Below are positions 1 to 11,851 of a stretch of 64,000 nucleotides of DNA, one piece after another. A program made the translations under genes and the position numbers. Source of the DNA: Argopecten irradians (Eukaryota; Mollusca; Bivalvia; Pectinida; Pectinidae); contig NC_091142.1 in assembly GCF_041381155.1 (NCBI RefSeq), positions 7,054,778 to 7,118,777 of the forward strand. Reading direction: 5' to 3'. Positions within the stretch are counted from its first letter, which is position 1, and each line of letters starts with the position of its first letter. The notes beneath the pieces are model-generated. The model had not been told where the DNA came from. It worked only from the letters and a program-made list of their open reading frames with translations, and ran no database searches.

Positions 1-285
1 TAAAAATGATATACTCATTTTGGTCCGTCTATCCTCATTTTGATCAACTATGCCCCCTCCATTTGAGAGCTTTGCTAACTTTGGTCTACTCCATCCACTC
101 CATTTGAGGGCTACATTCACTTTATTTCACTCCATCTGCCTCTATTTGAGGGCTATAATCATTTTGGTCAACTATGTCCCTTCCATTTGAGGGCTATACT
201 AACTTTGGTCAACGCCATCCCATCCATTTGAGGGCTATACTCACTTCGGTCCACTCCATTTGCCTCCATTTGAGGGCATTCTCTA
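1..285. repeat. Minisatellite of about 42 bp built from a GH10 exon/intron junction
   Basis: About six degenerate copies share the core CCATTTGAGGGCTATA on the plus strand. On the minus strand each copy corresponds to the end of the GH10 exon (residues NALKWRQMEWTE) plus the start of the following intron (GTGAGTATA). The copy at about 240-280 is the real coding junction; the others lie in the intron and continue past the left edge. Confidence 0.8.
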
Positions 286-917
286 TGACAGCCCATTCGG
301 ACTTCAAAGTATTGTAAACAAAGTCACGGTAGAAACCAGAAGCTGGATCCGCCCAAAGACTGGCTTTGACGGCTGTTCCGTGTCCAAACTCGCCTGATGT
401 TTGCTCAACCTTGAAAAGAGTAATTGCATATCATTAATTACTTCATTAATCTCAAATCGTTAATTGTGATCGAACAGATATGCATGTTCTTGTTAATTCC
501 GTCATATACTTTATGTACGTGTGTGTGCTATATAGACGTGATGACGTTATATTTCAATGTATATTGATATGACGTCAGTGATTCAATAATACATTATCCC
601 GTTCGCGTGTTCATTTTTTATTTCATTATGATTCGGCACTTCAAAGTGCACATTAATTCCTTGTGTTTGCTAAAACCATCGATTGAATTATTAATTTTAT
701 GTATTACTTTTGATAAGCTCTCGCAATAAATGGACATTGATATCATAATTCTAATATGAATCAAACATACTACACCTTGTAAATTTGATAATTTTATAAA
801 ACAAAAACAAAACAAAAAAAAACAGGAGCAAATGGATTAGCATTTTTCTTCAGTAACAAAAGTTACTTAATTTACATTAATTAGCACATATATAAACGAT
901 TTAATACCTGTATTGTC

Positions 918-951
<34 letters not shown>

Positions 952-3515
952 GTATGCTCTCTCCGCGGTGGATCATCTTTAAAATTATAGTCTGATTTCG
1001 AATATTATCGAAAATGAGTATCAAAGAAGATAAAATCGGTAAAAAAAGTACGGGTATACCTCTATTGTGAAATCGGCGAGTGAGATGGTCTTCTTTTTAC
1101 GAGTTCTGAAATGTAACATGAACAGTATAATTCGAAGTTTATATTTAAATTGTTTGAATGGTGTTCCGGTATTCATAAAATATAAAATGCTTATAAATTG
1201 ATTAACAATTATAGTTCAGTTTGGACATAAATTTACTTATCGAAACCTATTGACACGAAATCACCAATAAGGATTCTATAAAATATCAGATATCCGGTGA
1301 GATGATATATAAACACTGTAGATGTTTCTATAACTTGTGATATTGACTTATAAAAATGTTTGCTCAATAACCAGTAAATCAAATCTTTTTGATATCTTTT
1401 ATTTATCACAGATTTGATTAAACATACATGATATCAAATCTGGCTTTTCTGTTGGCGTCGATGTCACTCTCGGCAGTAGCTCGCCAATCCGGATCTGGAA
1501 TAAGTTCTACCAGACTACCGTCGTCGAAGTAGTAATTCACTTCCGGTTCCGCTATCTGTATATAAATCTTTATTTCCTTTATGTCTGAAAGCAAAGGTTA
1601 CATAAATTGTAATATCTCTTGTATAATCCATTTTAAATCGGAATATCTGTTAATAAATAATAGAACGTCGGAAATGAATACCGAAATATCCCCATAGTTG
1701 AAGTTACACCAGCTATTTTTGCACTAAGGAGTAGTTTTATTTCTTTGTTTTGATATTTTTTTTTCAAAGCAAACATATAACATTTACAGTGAATAAAAGG
1801 GTGGGAACCTAACAAAAACAATATTCTAAACACCTGAATAATGAAAACTTAGTTAAAGACAACTTCGAAAACTATTTTTCAGTCGTAATTTGATATATCC
1901 TATAATACTGATATTTCATCTTTTGAACTACATCTTCTTTCAGTTCTTTTCTTTATTTATTTAACGAGGAATACAAACAGCCCGAAGGCTTCTAGATGCT
2001 CTCCTCAACATATATCAAACAAACAATATGTACAATTACACAAAAGACATACAAATGTCGCACACACTCACACTCACACATACATATTAGAGAGAGAGAG
2101 ATGGGGGGACAGAGACACACAGAGAGAGAAGAAGGATGGGGATTCAGAATCTGTTTGAATTTACTATATCTTCAGATACATGGTCAAATAATGCTTTGTT
2201 CTCAATTTCGTTTAGAGTTTCCAAGCCACATAAAATTATCTTACTGTTAGGAAGTTTAAAGTCTCCTCCAATCTCTACCCAGGATCCTGGTTGGACAAAG
2301 GGCTGCAAGCTAACGCCTACATACTGTAGGGAATCTGCAAATTAACAAAACATTTATTGTAACATTCTTCGAATATTTGATTTTTTGTGTTGTAATGTCG
2401 TATATCATTGTGCAACAATAGCGGATCACATGCCTTAATAAAAAAAACACTTGCGCATATGGTGCAAAGTCCACTGCAAGCTTTTGGTTGTAGTGCGGTA
2501 TTTTTTCGGATTTTATCCGCTACGAATTATTATAGTTATCTTAATAGTTAGGGCGAAATATATGTCATTAAACTACCAAGCGCATTGAAAACTATTTTAA
2601 ACTTACCATCGTTGAATTTATGTCTGACAGTAACTTGCACTTTATGATAAGAGAATCCCGGAGCAAGATTTTCCAATTTGATGAATCCAGAAAATGCATA
2701 AATTTTGCCGGCGGCAATTCCATCACTCAGACCTAGGGAATACCCCAGACCAGCCCATTTGGCGGACCTTTTTAACAGAAAGCGAGATCAGGATGATTTC
2801 AAATCAAATTATCTTTATTGCATAAATGTTTTCTTTAGTTTCAGTTTTTAATATAACTATCGATTTGTTAGAAGATTTGAAACTGGAAGTGGAAATGGAT
2901 TTATTTTAATCTATTTCTATGTGTTTGTTCTAAGTATATCTTATGTATAGATCAACTTGAACGCAAACAGCAAGTAATGTCTGTTCTGATAAAAAAATTC
3001 TTGACAATACTATTATTTTCTTAACTACACATTGGAAATAATCTGAACGTATATTGTATATCAACGTCTTATAAGCGAATGAAACCTCAAATTAAAAAAC
3101 AAAAGTCATTTAATACGAAATTTTCAATGGCGAATCATGTATTTCAAATGAATACCATGAAGCATGTAAAAGACAAGAACAAGAAAATAAATGACAAGAT
3201 ATTCAAACAAGGAAACCGAATTCTTTTTCAAAAGGATTCATGGAAAAATTTAATTTCTTATTTACAAAGTTAATGATTTCCTTTTTCATATACCAGGTAC
3301 ATGTGATTAATGCAGGCACTGTACCTTCCAGTAATGTGGACACTCTGAGCTCCTCCACGTTTCTCCGTGGTACTTATGGCCCAGGAACATCCCGATTTTT
3401 CCCAGTGTGTCCCCAGGGTGGAGTCCTCAAAGCCAGGATTTCCCAGTAAGTTATTCCCTGCCACACCCAGCACAAAAATTCCCGCTAGGAGGAGTTGGGC
3501 CAATAACATAGCCAT
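245..3515 (-). CDS. GH10 endo-1,4-beta-xylanase-like protein with CBM4/9 domain, partial (5' exons)
   Basis: Six exons read on the minus strand: 3515-3325, 2767-2607, about 2335-2215, 1555/1551-1428, 1105-1060 and 409-245. The gene continues past the left edge. The chosen start gives a signal peptide (MAMLLAQLLLAGIFVLGVAG), preferred over an upstream Met at 3623 that adds a non-signal leader. Exons 1-3 encode a CBM4/9 carbohydrate-binding domain (GNPGFEDSTLGTHWEKSG; then SAKWAGLGYSLGLSDGIAAG; then VQPGSWVEIGGDFKLPNSK). Exons 4-6 enter the GH10 barrel (PDPDWRATAESDIDANRKA; QTSGEFGHGTAVKA; WAVIENALKWRQMEW). The family hydrolyses beta-1,4-xylan and related plant or algal polysaccharides outside the cell. 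The two catalytic glutamates would lie beyond the edge, so activity cannot be judged. Most junctions agree in phase. The exon 3 donor is uncertain: GTAAGA after LPN gives a matching phase but drops a few expected residues. The last donor sits inside a minisatellite. Confidence 0.8.
770..982. mobile_element. TTAA-type MITE remnant (family A), internally deleted
   Basis: The right end (GCGGTGGATCATCT then TTAA at about 979-982) and the inner segment (ACAGGAGCA, TTTTTCTTCAGT, AAAGTTACTTA) match the complete family A element at 19032-19387. The left terminus is degraded. It lies in the GH10 intron between exons 5 and 6 and includes a poly-A tract at about 919-948. Confidence 0.55.
2060..2135. repeat. 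CA/GA-rich simple sequence
   Basis: Interrupted CACACTCACACTCACACA followed by AGAGAGAGAGA and further GA-rich sequence, just downstream of the third GH10 exon on the minus strand. Confidence 0.7.
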
Positions 3516-4129
3516 TCCTTGTATCTCAACAGTCGTGAAGAAATGGAGTTTTATGAATACACTAGCTGTATAGTGTATATTTACTATTTTCTGTAATCTC
3601 GACAAGACATGTGACCTCCACAAAACAGAACTAGATTATACAGACTTAAATCCGGAGGAAAATGAGTGATAAATCCGAAAAAGCTATTATATTTGTAAGC
3701 AACTTCTTGAGCTCTTTTTCTTAAATCGCATCAGAACAAAATAAATAAATCCATGAGATGTTCATGTGAGAAACACGTTTTCATAACATTATCTATAGCT
3801 TCAGGTGACTTGGTCAGTCCCATGTTGACCCCAGTACATACGTACTAACGGTCTAATTGACCACCCCAGGCTTAGTTCTGTTTATGTGACCATGTGAATT
3901 AATATCTATAAATGGTATGAAGCGTGAACTGCAATATCCCCTGCAGGTTTTATGTGTCGATGACTGACCACACTTGTATTGGGTAAATATGGGTACTTCT
4001 AAATCACGTCATCATCTACTGTATATTCTGTGTTTATTCATGGATGACTTATTTTCACTCTAATCGTGGTAAATTAAATTCCCCTGAGCCTAAATAAATA
4101 ACCGCGAGTAATTGTTTGTTTGTTTGATT

Positions 4130-4211
4130 AAAACAACGTCCTGTTAGCGTATGTGAAGTGGGTTGTGCGTAAAACAACGTCCTGTTAGCGTATGTGAAGT
4201 GGGTTGTGCGT
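4130..4211. repeat. Perfect 41 bp tandem duplication
   Basis: Two identical adjacent copies (4130-4170 and 4171-4211) beginning AAAACAACGTCCTGTTAGCG. The identity implies a recent slippage or duplication event. Confidence 0.9.
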
Positions 4212-5489
4212 ATTTTAGGAGATTGTGGTATATTCGTGTTGTGTCTTCTTGTATAGTGGAAATGGAAAACAAATGAAAAAAATATAATCTGTATTGATTT
4301 CTTTTATATATGTACCATGTAACTTATTGTCCTGAAATTCTTCCTATGAATTTAACAACTATACGATGTCAGTTTTTCTAATTGTCAAATAAACTAAAAT
4401 AACAAAACCAAAACTTTAATTGATAAAATTGTATTTCAATATTGTAATATTTACAAAATTATTTCTAACATCTTAAATAGCGTAGATAAGCAAAACCATT
4501 CGGTTCCCACATTATATATTTGCTAATCTAATTGCAAAATATGACATTCCGTTTTCATTTCATTCTATGAAAGTATGGCCAAACTTATATCTTGCACTTG
4601 ATAAGTCCATGACACTCCGTAAAATGAATATATGTACAGTATCATAAAATACCATATATTTCTACATATCACGTTGATTATACCTTCTATATAATTTTGT
4701 CGAAAAAATGGACAAATGATTTTATGTCTTGCAAAATCCGTTGAAATGTTTGTTACAGAAAAAAAAGATAAATAATAAAAAGGCGAATAATAGTATTACA
4801 GAAACTATTTGGAAAACAGCATTTTTCAAATTGAAGGATACACGTATAATAATGTACGTTTAGTTTTGACAGTTAACACGTTCCTATCATCGACTTATCA
4901 CAATGCATGGTCGATATGTTGAAATAAATTTGGACAGTGTACCGAAGTACTCTTTAATGATAAAACAGTTTTACAGTAAACCACTTTATTGTCGCAAGGT
5001 TAAATATTTGCGTAATTTTGCGATAGAGCCCGAAAGCAAATTCAAATGCTTCGTGAATAATTGCTTAAAACGTATATGTGAACGCGAATTCAAAGTATTC
5101 AAAATATTCAAAATATTCAAAATACTGCAAAAAGTGGTTCACAGTAGATTATACTTATTCACAATACTATATACAAACAAATATTGAAAGCATAAAAATG
5201 AAGTGGTGTTTAAATTTCAGCAAAAATATTACTCAGAAGATATCATAGGCAAATATTAACCGAAAATATCGATTATATGCATGTATATGCTTTATTATTG
5301 AAGGTGTGTAGATTAAAGTTATTGAATTTATTATTGTAAAATAAATGCACAGTGGTCACTTGAAATATGTAAATCCGAATATCTTTTATCCGAAGACGTA
5401 AAATCCATAACAGATGTAGCAAAATAAAAAAGAAAAAGATATGTTGGTAAGGGTGAAAAAATTAACTTATCTATTAAAAATTATTTTAG

Positions 5490-5612
5490 AAGTTATGATA
5501 AGAGTAGTATTAACGGTAAGTCATACTTTTAGAACTCTATAAAACTATATAATTCGTTTTACTGTTAAAATTTTAAAGCTAAAAACTATTTCGGAAACGT
5601 AATGCATTTAAA
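5490..5612. mobile_element. Partial copy of TTAA-type MITE (family B)
   Basis: Resembles the 3' part of the complete family B element at 35666-36063: shared GTATTAACGGTAAGT, then ACTCTATAAAA, TCGTTTTACTGTTAAAATTTTAAAG and ATTTCGGAAACGTAATG. Only the right half is recognisable. Confidence 0.5.
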
Positions 5613-6323
5613 TTGGATTGAAACAGATCCTTTAAAAAAACTTGTCCTGCAGATACTCAATTACTAATATTGACAAAGTCTCAAAGTGACTTGATTCATA
5701 AATTATTAGGGGAACAGGGAAGTATTTTGAATTGATTCATAAAAATGAGTACTTGTTTTCAATATAAGTACATATATACACTGTACAAACTATGATGAAA
5801 ACAGAAATGGAAAGTTATCTTTATAACTGTTTCTCATTCTCTTCATACATGTATCATAATCGTTCAGAATACAGTGAACCCTCCGGATGCTAACATTCCC
5901 AGCCAAAACCGTACGGACTGATAAATTTCTGGACTGCCGAATTTCATCTCCTTATTCTTCCCTGATATCTTGTTCGAATTGTGAGTTTTCCGGACTATCG
6001 GCGTCCGGATTATCGCAGATTCATTTTTTAATAACAGCGAATACTTACACAGCATTAGCAACGTAATAAAATAAACGTATTGCGCTTTGAAAAATAATGA
6101 GAAAAAAAGAACAAACAAACGAGAAAAAAAAAAAAACAAGGAAAGGATGAAGAATCAGATACGCAATACCCAGTAATGTTCATTGGTTCATCAACGACAT
6201 TATCAGTTATATTGATCAAAGAGGCATTCATAAATTTAAAGTTTACGTGATGATATCTCGGACAATAAAATCTTTGAATTGCGCTATTTGATTCAATATC
6301 CATTCAACACCAACATTTCGATG

Positions 6324-8141
6324 TCACCTAGAACTATACTCTTCAAAGGTAGCATAGTACTCCAAGAACGATGTGAACCTAAAGAAAACGGATACCGGCA
6401 ATAACACATCGTATAAGAAACGCAATAAGTTTTTGGGGAAGTTGGAGCGACCCAAGTCTCTTGTGATTGGAAACTTATGTACCAGGAAAGAACTAGCAAA
6501 CCAACAAATCAAGTTCATAATCATTATACAGATCAGAACTGACTCTATCAAAGAGATGCTTGGTCGGGACTTCTGACATCGGTTGGCTTGCAGTAGAAAC
6601 ACCACTTGTAAATAGTCCTGGACTATACTGGTGATGCTTTTATATAGCAACATATGAGAGAAAAAATCTGTGGATCCATCACCGCCTATAATATCGTAAA
6701 AATGGAACGTAATCAGACCAAATGCCGATAATAGATACACATAATCTCTTGGTCTGAGTGGTTTGGCAGATTTCTTGGGGACACAATGGTGTGATAAACA
6801 AAAGAATCCAACGAGTTGAACAGACACCATTATAACTATTATAGTTTGTTCATAAATTACCGTGACGGATTGAAGTTGTTCCAAGTTTCCAATATCATCA
6901 ACAATTTGCGCAATATAGCAGATGATGAGTCCGATGCCTACGGTCAGGCTTACAATCAATGTTGCAATGTGGGATACTCTCCATCTTCGCCTTGACCGAA
7001 TGATTGGCTGTTCTAGACCATTGATGCTGTTAAGAAGGGGAGTCCACTCTGTATCATGCTGTTCTAGACCATTGATGCTGTTAAGAAGGGGAGTCCACTC
7101 TGTATCATGCTGGTCACGTGAGTCGTCATCATAGTCGTCATCCACTCTGTCGCCATCGTCCACATGTATGTCACGTGATCCATCATTATCATGATTTACC
7201 CGTCTATCACGTGATCCGCCATCATATTCGTCATCCACTCTAGATCTGTTATATGACAAACTTTCACCAACGTCCACATGTCTGTCACGTGATCCAACAT
7301 AATTAGAATCTAGGTTCCTGTCACGTGACTTGTCATCAGCAGGCTTCGCCGGTGTTAGCGACCAAATTTCAAGAAGCATCGTGATTGATAGCAGTGTAAA
7401 CTCCAAAGAAGAAGGGCTGAGAAACTGGTGCGATTTCAGCATCAGGATTGATATTGTACTGTTGTTTTGTATGCAAGACGGCAAACCACCCTCGGGGTCA
7501 AAGTCTATCGCGGACTGGAGAGTCCTGTTCATAAAATAAATGTACAACATCACAACGAAATTGGCAGTTAGTAATAAGAACATGACGAAATTTACTGCAG
7601 GTGTCTGTTTCAATTCAAATGGTGAAAAATAGGATACAAAAACCATCTGTACAAATATGCTTAAGATTAGTACAATGTTGAAATAAAATACTACATTCCA
7701 GAAGAGTCCGCCGGTGGCATTGAGTAGAAAGCACTCGATTTGTTTACTGATAAACAAAGCGCAGTATGACCCGGACGATATGCCAAACATCCAGAGGAAT
7801 ATGATCTGGAGTTTCGGAATACTGGTATGACGTCGTTTGGCTACAACGGATCGGATACCAACAGTCTTGACCAGCCAACCAAGTCTAAATATAGCTATCA
7901 TGGCACACATCAAAATTACTGACTGCAGAATCAAGACTGTCGCAAGACGAACTTCTTCATGTCGGTGTATGCCACTGTTGGCCGTGAAGACCGTAACAAG
8001 ACTGACGAGGACCAGGAACAGGACTCGAGAGGAGATGCTGCAGTCATAATACTGTGGTCCTTGTGGGCGACGGAGGTAATTTCCAGCCACGAAGGGTAGA
8101 ATGAATGTCGATTTCAACAGCTTCGTACATACTGAAGCCAT
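6324..8141 (-). CDS. Otopetrin-like proton channel (605 aa, intronless CDS)
   Basis: One uninterrupted ORF encodes a multipass membrane protein. Hydrophobic segments fall into an N-terminal half (about residues 35-260) and a C-terminal half (about 385-595), as in otopetrins, which have 12 helices with both termini cytosolic. The C-terminal block (LLPVSVFFRFTSFLEYY) and the QDYLQVVFLLQANR segment match the otopetrin signature regions; FVMFLLLTANFVVMLYIYF matches the helix before the interdomain loop. Family members are proton-selective channels used in acid sensing and in proton removal during biomineralisation; a role here is inference. The cytosolic loop (about 265-380) is unusual: an acidic, SRDR-rich repeat region and a perfectly duplicated 17-residue unit holding EWTPLL. 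An acceptor-like TTTTAG just upstream of the ATG suggests a 5' UTR exon. The sequence is divergent from vertebrate OTOP1-3, so orthology is not claimed. Confidence 0.8.
   Translation of the reverse strand: MASVCTKLLKSTFILPFVAGNYLRRPQGPQYYDCSISSRVLFLVLVSLVTVFTANSGIHRHEEVRLATVLILQSVILMCAMIAIFRLGWLVKTVGIRSVVAKRRHTSIPKLQIIFLWMFGISSGSYCALFISKQIECFLLNATGGLFWNVVFYFNIVLILSIFVQMVFVSYFSPFELKQTPAVNFVMFLLLTANFVVMLYIYFMNRTLQSAIDFDPEGGLPSCIQNNSTISILMLKSHQFLSPSSLEFTLLSITMLLEIWSLTPAKPADDKSRDRNLDSNYVGSRDRHVDVGESLSYNRSRVDDEYDGGSRDRRVNHDNDGSRDIHVDDGDRVDDDYDDDSRDQHDTEWTPLLNSINGLEQHDTEWTPLLNSINGLEQPIIRSRRRWRVSHIATLIVSLTVGIGLIICYIAQIVDDIGNLEQLQSVTVIYEQTIIVIMVSVQLVGFFCLSHHCVPKKSAKPLRPRDYVYLLSAFGLITFHFYDIIGGDGSTDFFSHMLLYKSITSIVQDYLQVVFLLQANRCQKSRPSISLIESVLICIMIMNLICWFASSFLVHKFPITRDLGRSNFPKNLLRFLYDVLLPVSVFFRFTSFLEYYATFEEYSSR
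7009..7110 (-). repeat. Perfect 51 bp in-frame tandem duplication in the otopetrin ORF
   Basis: Copies 7009-7059 and 7060-7110 are identical. They encode two copies of QHDTEWTPLLNSINGLE at about residues 344-378. Absence of synonymous changes indicates a very recent event or gene conversion. Confidence 0.95.
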
Positions 8142-11100
8142 AGTAATCTAAAATTAAAAAATACAATTAGCTCATCCCATAAGTTAAAATGGCTTCCAGA
8201 GTTATCATGTCTGAAAAAAATAAAATAATGATGAAATAATTAAATTGGACTTGTAACGGGCATTTTCTTTGGGATAATAGTTGCCTGTAACGTCGCTTCT
8301 TGTTGGCTGATACTAAGCGAATCATTGACTTCATACGAGAATAAACGTAGAATCAAAATACAAAGTCAGCTTTAAAATCATATATGCCGGGTTTTTTTTC
8401 ACGAATAGCTTTTTATATTTTATCCATCCCCAAAAATTACCAATATTTTTAGAATTACCAAAATTGCAACGAATGGTTTTTACAAGACTTAATGACAGTT
8501 CAAAAATAAATTTGGCATTAATTGTTTACATTAACAGTGCAGTGGAATGAATAGTGTAGTAACTGTAAAGTGATTTATATAGGTATCGTTCGATCTGAAC
8601 ATAAATAAGGCATAAAAACGAATTTTGTGGTGTAAAAAATCTGTGACGTAACTAATGTTTATATCATAATGTTTGGCTGCAAATTTAAATGATTTTTACT
8701 GTTTTCTTTTATAGCTTTTACTGATAGATTACTGAAGTTAAGATAACATAACAACATTTCCGTACAGTTATTGCACATATAACTTTAACGTGAAAATTGA
8801 AAAATACTACATTCACAACAAAGATGCAAATGGTTATAAGCATCAGAAATACAATTATATACATAATGTAGATTATCAAGTGTTTGATTTTTTTAGTTTT
8901 ACGGCCCATCGACAACTAAGGTCATTTAGGGCCAATTATCAAGTGTATCTCTGGCTCAAAATAGCAAACGATGATCAGAACAACATCACAATATACATTG
9001 TATACCTGGGAAATAAATAATTTTATTATATCACATTTTCTGATTCATTAATAATTTCTGTCAAGCGTGACGGAACGAAGTGTTTTTTCAACTATAGTGC
9101 AGAAATGTACAATAGTCAACAGTGGTCATGGATTTCATCAAATACAAATTACTTAATTTGGTTTTCGCAATTAAAGCTGAAACTATGTTGCAAATTGGAT
9201 GTCATATGTAAACTCCATACATTTGCATAGAGTAAAATTTAGAAAATGGGAAAATAATACTTTGAAATTGTTTGACTTGCTACAACAATTTCCAATACCA
9301 AAACTACTCCCATCACTTGCATCAGTATGAACATTTTGTGAACGTCCGTGACCGTCCTAAATTATATAATATGTAATTTTATTTGTTCTTTTTGTGTCTT
9401 AAAAAGGAGCAAATCGCCTCGAAAATTCTACAATATTTTGTCCACACTTTTAGAATTTCTTCTGTGCCCTATACAAACACTAAAAATGCAAATACAAACC
9501 CGAGTAATTGGATTCTAGTGTTGTAATGTACATCCAGCTCGATGTCCTGACTCCTGTACGACAATTCTAGGAATACGTTATATTTCCTTGGCATGCTATA
9601 GAATAATATTAAATACTATATATTCTTCCTTTCCAACAAGGAAGAAATGTTCAAGGACTTTACAGTGACAGTCATCGTATGCAAGATGGTGAACGTTAGA
9701 CCGAGAATACTGTTACTTTATGTAAAATACCGGACGATAATAGCGGCGGGATTCATTTTTTTCTACTTAAATTGCTCCTTTTAGACGCCTCAAGTAGTTT
9801 CGTGGATTGCTAAGTTCCGTTTTCAGGTTTCATTACGCTTTCTTTTCAACAACGCAATTCGATGGGCTATAGTCTCGAATACGACGAGAAAAAATGAGGA
9901 AAATTGAGAAGTAATTTCCCGATTGTTACGTGATTATGTAATGATTAAGTTTGATGTTGTGGTTTAAGATATTTTTATTCAATGGAGACATGCACATGTA
10001 CATAACAGGAAAAAAAAGCATGTATATGGTGATGAAGAAACCAGATCTAATGCTGCATTTTCACAGTACTTCTAACAGGTAATATTACGAATAAATGTCT
10101 GTCCTTTTATCGTTTTACTGACTGTTGCTTATCGTTCAAGTCGTGCAACATTGCCAACTGAAGAAGAATGCATTGTGTCTTGGATGTCCATTTGTGACGT
10201 GCGGCGAAGCTACAACGTCTGCATTACAAACAATTGGTGTAGCCTAAACGACGATAAGAAAAAAAATGTTTAAAAGTCAATGAATGTTGATTTGCCTTTA
10301 ATCAATTGTTTAACTTGTATCTAGGCTAAAAGCTACATACACCACCAGAGCCTTTCCGTTCCCATCACGTTATGGTGACTTTCCATTTTGAATCAAAGTG
10401 GGAGACAACCGTATCATACAGTCTACCCATTGTCCTTCTGCGGCTTCTGCGGACGAATTTTTGCAATAATTTCTATGTATTTCCATTCTTACGGAAGTTG
10501 AACTCAATGAAACTACTTAAAACACTCTGTTTCATTTGCTTATGAGTATCGGTATCCGTTAACTTCGGTCTTCGCGCAATTTTATTTAGACCTACATGTA
10601 CTTTTGCATAAGAAGGCGTAAAGCTTCCTACTAGGCCTAAGCCTCGTACAGTAGATCTAAACAGAGGTGGGTTAAAAAAGTGCAAATATTACGGACAGAT
10701 TTCTACAATTTAAAGTGAACAGTCGGACAAGGATGGCTAAAGTCGGTAAAATGGTGTGAATGTATCCAGGATAATTTCTTATGAAATGGAAAAATAAAAT
10801 CTCTCGTCAAAATCTGTCTGCGTACGAAGAAATTAATTTAAATCATGGAAATTCTAAAACGTCCTCCCGGCTCACTGTGTCCGTGGTTACATTTCCACGC
10901 AGCCTCGCTTTCAATGCTTTCAACTTTTCTTTACTTTAATGGTCAGAACTGGGAAACTAAGCAGAACTTGACCATCATATTAATATGTGAGAACTTTTGG
11001 AAGGCCAATGAACGCATTTAGACTGGTTTTCTTTGCCCGACTATTCACTTAAAAAAATATAATGAACTCTCATTTTGCAGTTTTAGCATTGAGTTTTGCT

Positions 11101-11689
11101 CACGTCGTCATCAAGGGAGAAGTGAAACTTTTTTTTTCATATTTTCTTTTTGATTTTATTTTTTTGTTGTTTTTTTTTGGGGGGGGGGGGTGAGCAAAAA
11201 GTCACAAGGCCTATTATATGCTTACATGGGTTCTATCGGATCATTTTCTGTCCATTTATCGTTTTATTGACTCTTGCTTAAGTCATTCTTCTGGAGCTTC
11301 GTCGGATGATTTTTGCAATCATTTCTACAATTAATCTATTGTAAATGTTTTAGATTTCATCTGAATTCCATTGATAATATAATTATTTCTAAATACGTGT
11401 ATGACAAGTTGTAATATTTGAGCTATTTCCTTTAATCAGTTGTATTCTAACGACTCACTATTTTACGTATCTCGTAGTAGACTTGTACAAACCCAGAGAC
11501 TCGCAAAACTTTTTGATGAAAAATTACAAAAGTACGACTGAATTGAAATATAAGGATAAAATCTTGTTTGGTCATTTCATGGGGTGATGAATTGAGTTGC
11601 TCTTATCTAAGCACATGAACCCGTGATATTTGAACTATTGTAACGAGGTGCGTTCGATCGGAATTTGTGTTACCAGTTAGCATCTCCTG
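8142..11689. other. Intergenic, no gene seen
   Basis: No ORF with protein-family resemblance. A loosely repeated segment (TTATCGTTTTACTGACTGTTGCTTA near 10110 and a similar one near 11260, each followed by TTTTTGCAATAATTTCTA-like sequence) suggests an old dispersed repeat. A T-rich tract running into about 11 G lies at 11130-11192. Confidence 0.5.
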
Positions 11690-11851
11690 CCAAAAGTTAT
11701 CCTCGATACTCCAGGGGTTCCGATCACTTACGATCTCTACACCCCTGGACTATATCATAGTGAAATTGAAGGCAGCTCAGCGGAAAACATTTGACCAATC
11801 ACAGGCTAGCAAAGATTTCCTTTGAAGACTTCAGAGAGAGCGACGCCTATA

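Larger units (their letters stand above)
3624..6323. other. Intergenic, no gene seen
   Basis: AT-rich spacer between the GH10 gene start and the otopetrin stop codon. It holds a 41 bp tandem duplication (4130-4211), a short ATTCAAAAT microsatellite (about 5090-5122) and a partial TTAA-type MITE (5490-5612). The small ORFs here lack domain or compositional support. A variant poly-A signal for the otopetrin gene (ATTAAA on the minus strand) is at 6027-6032. Confidence 0.6.
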
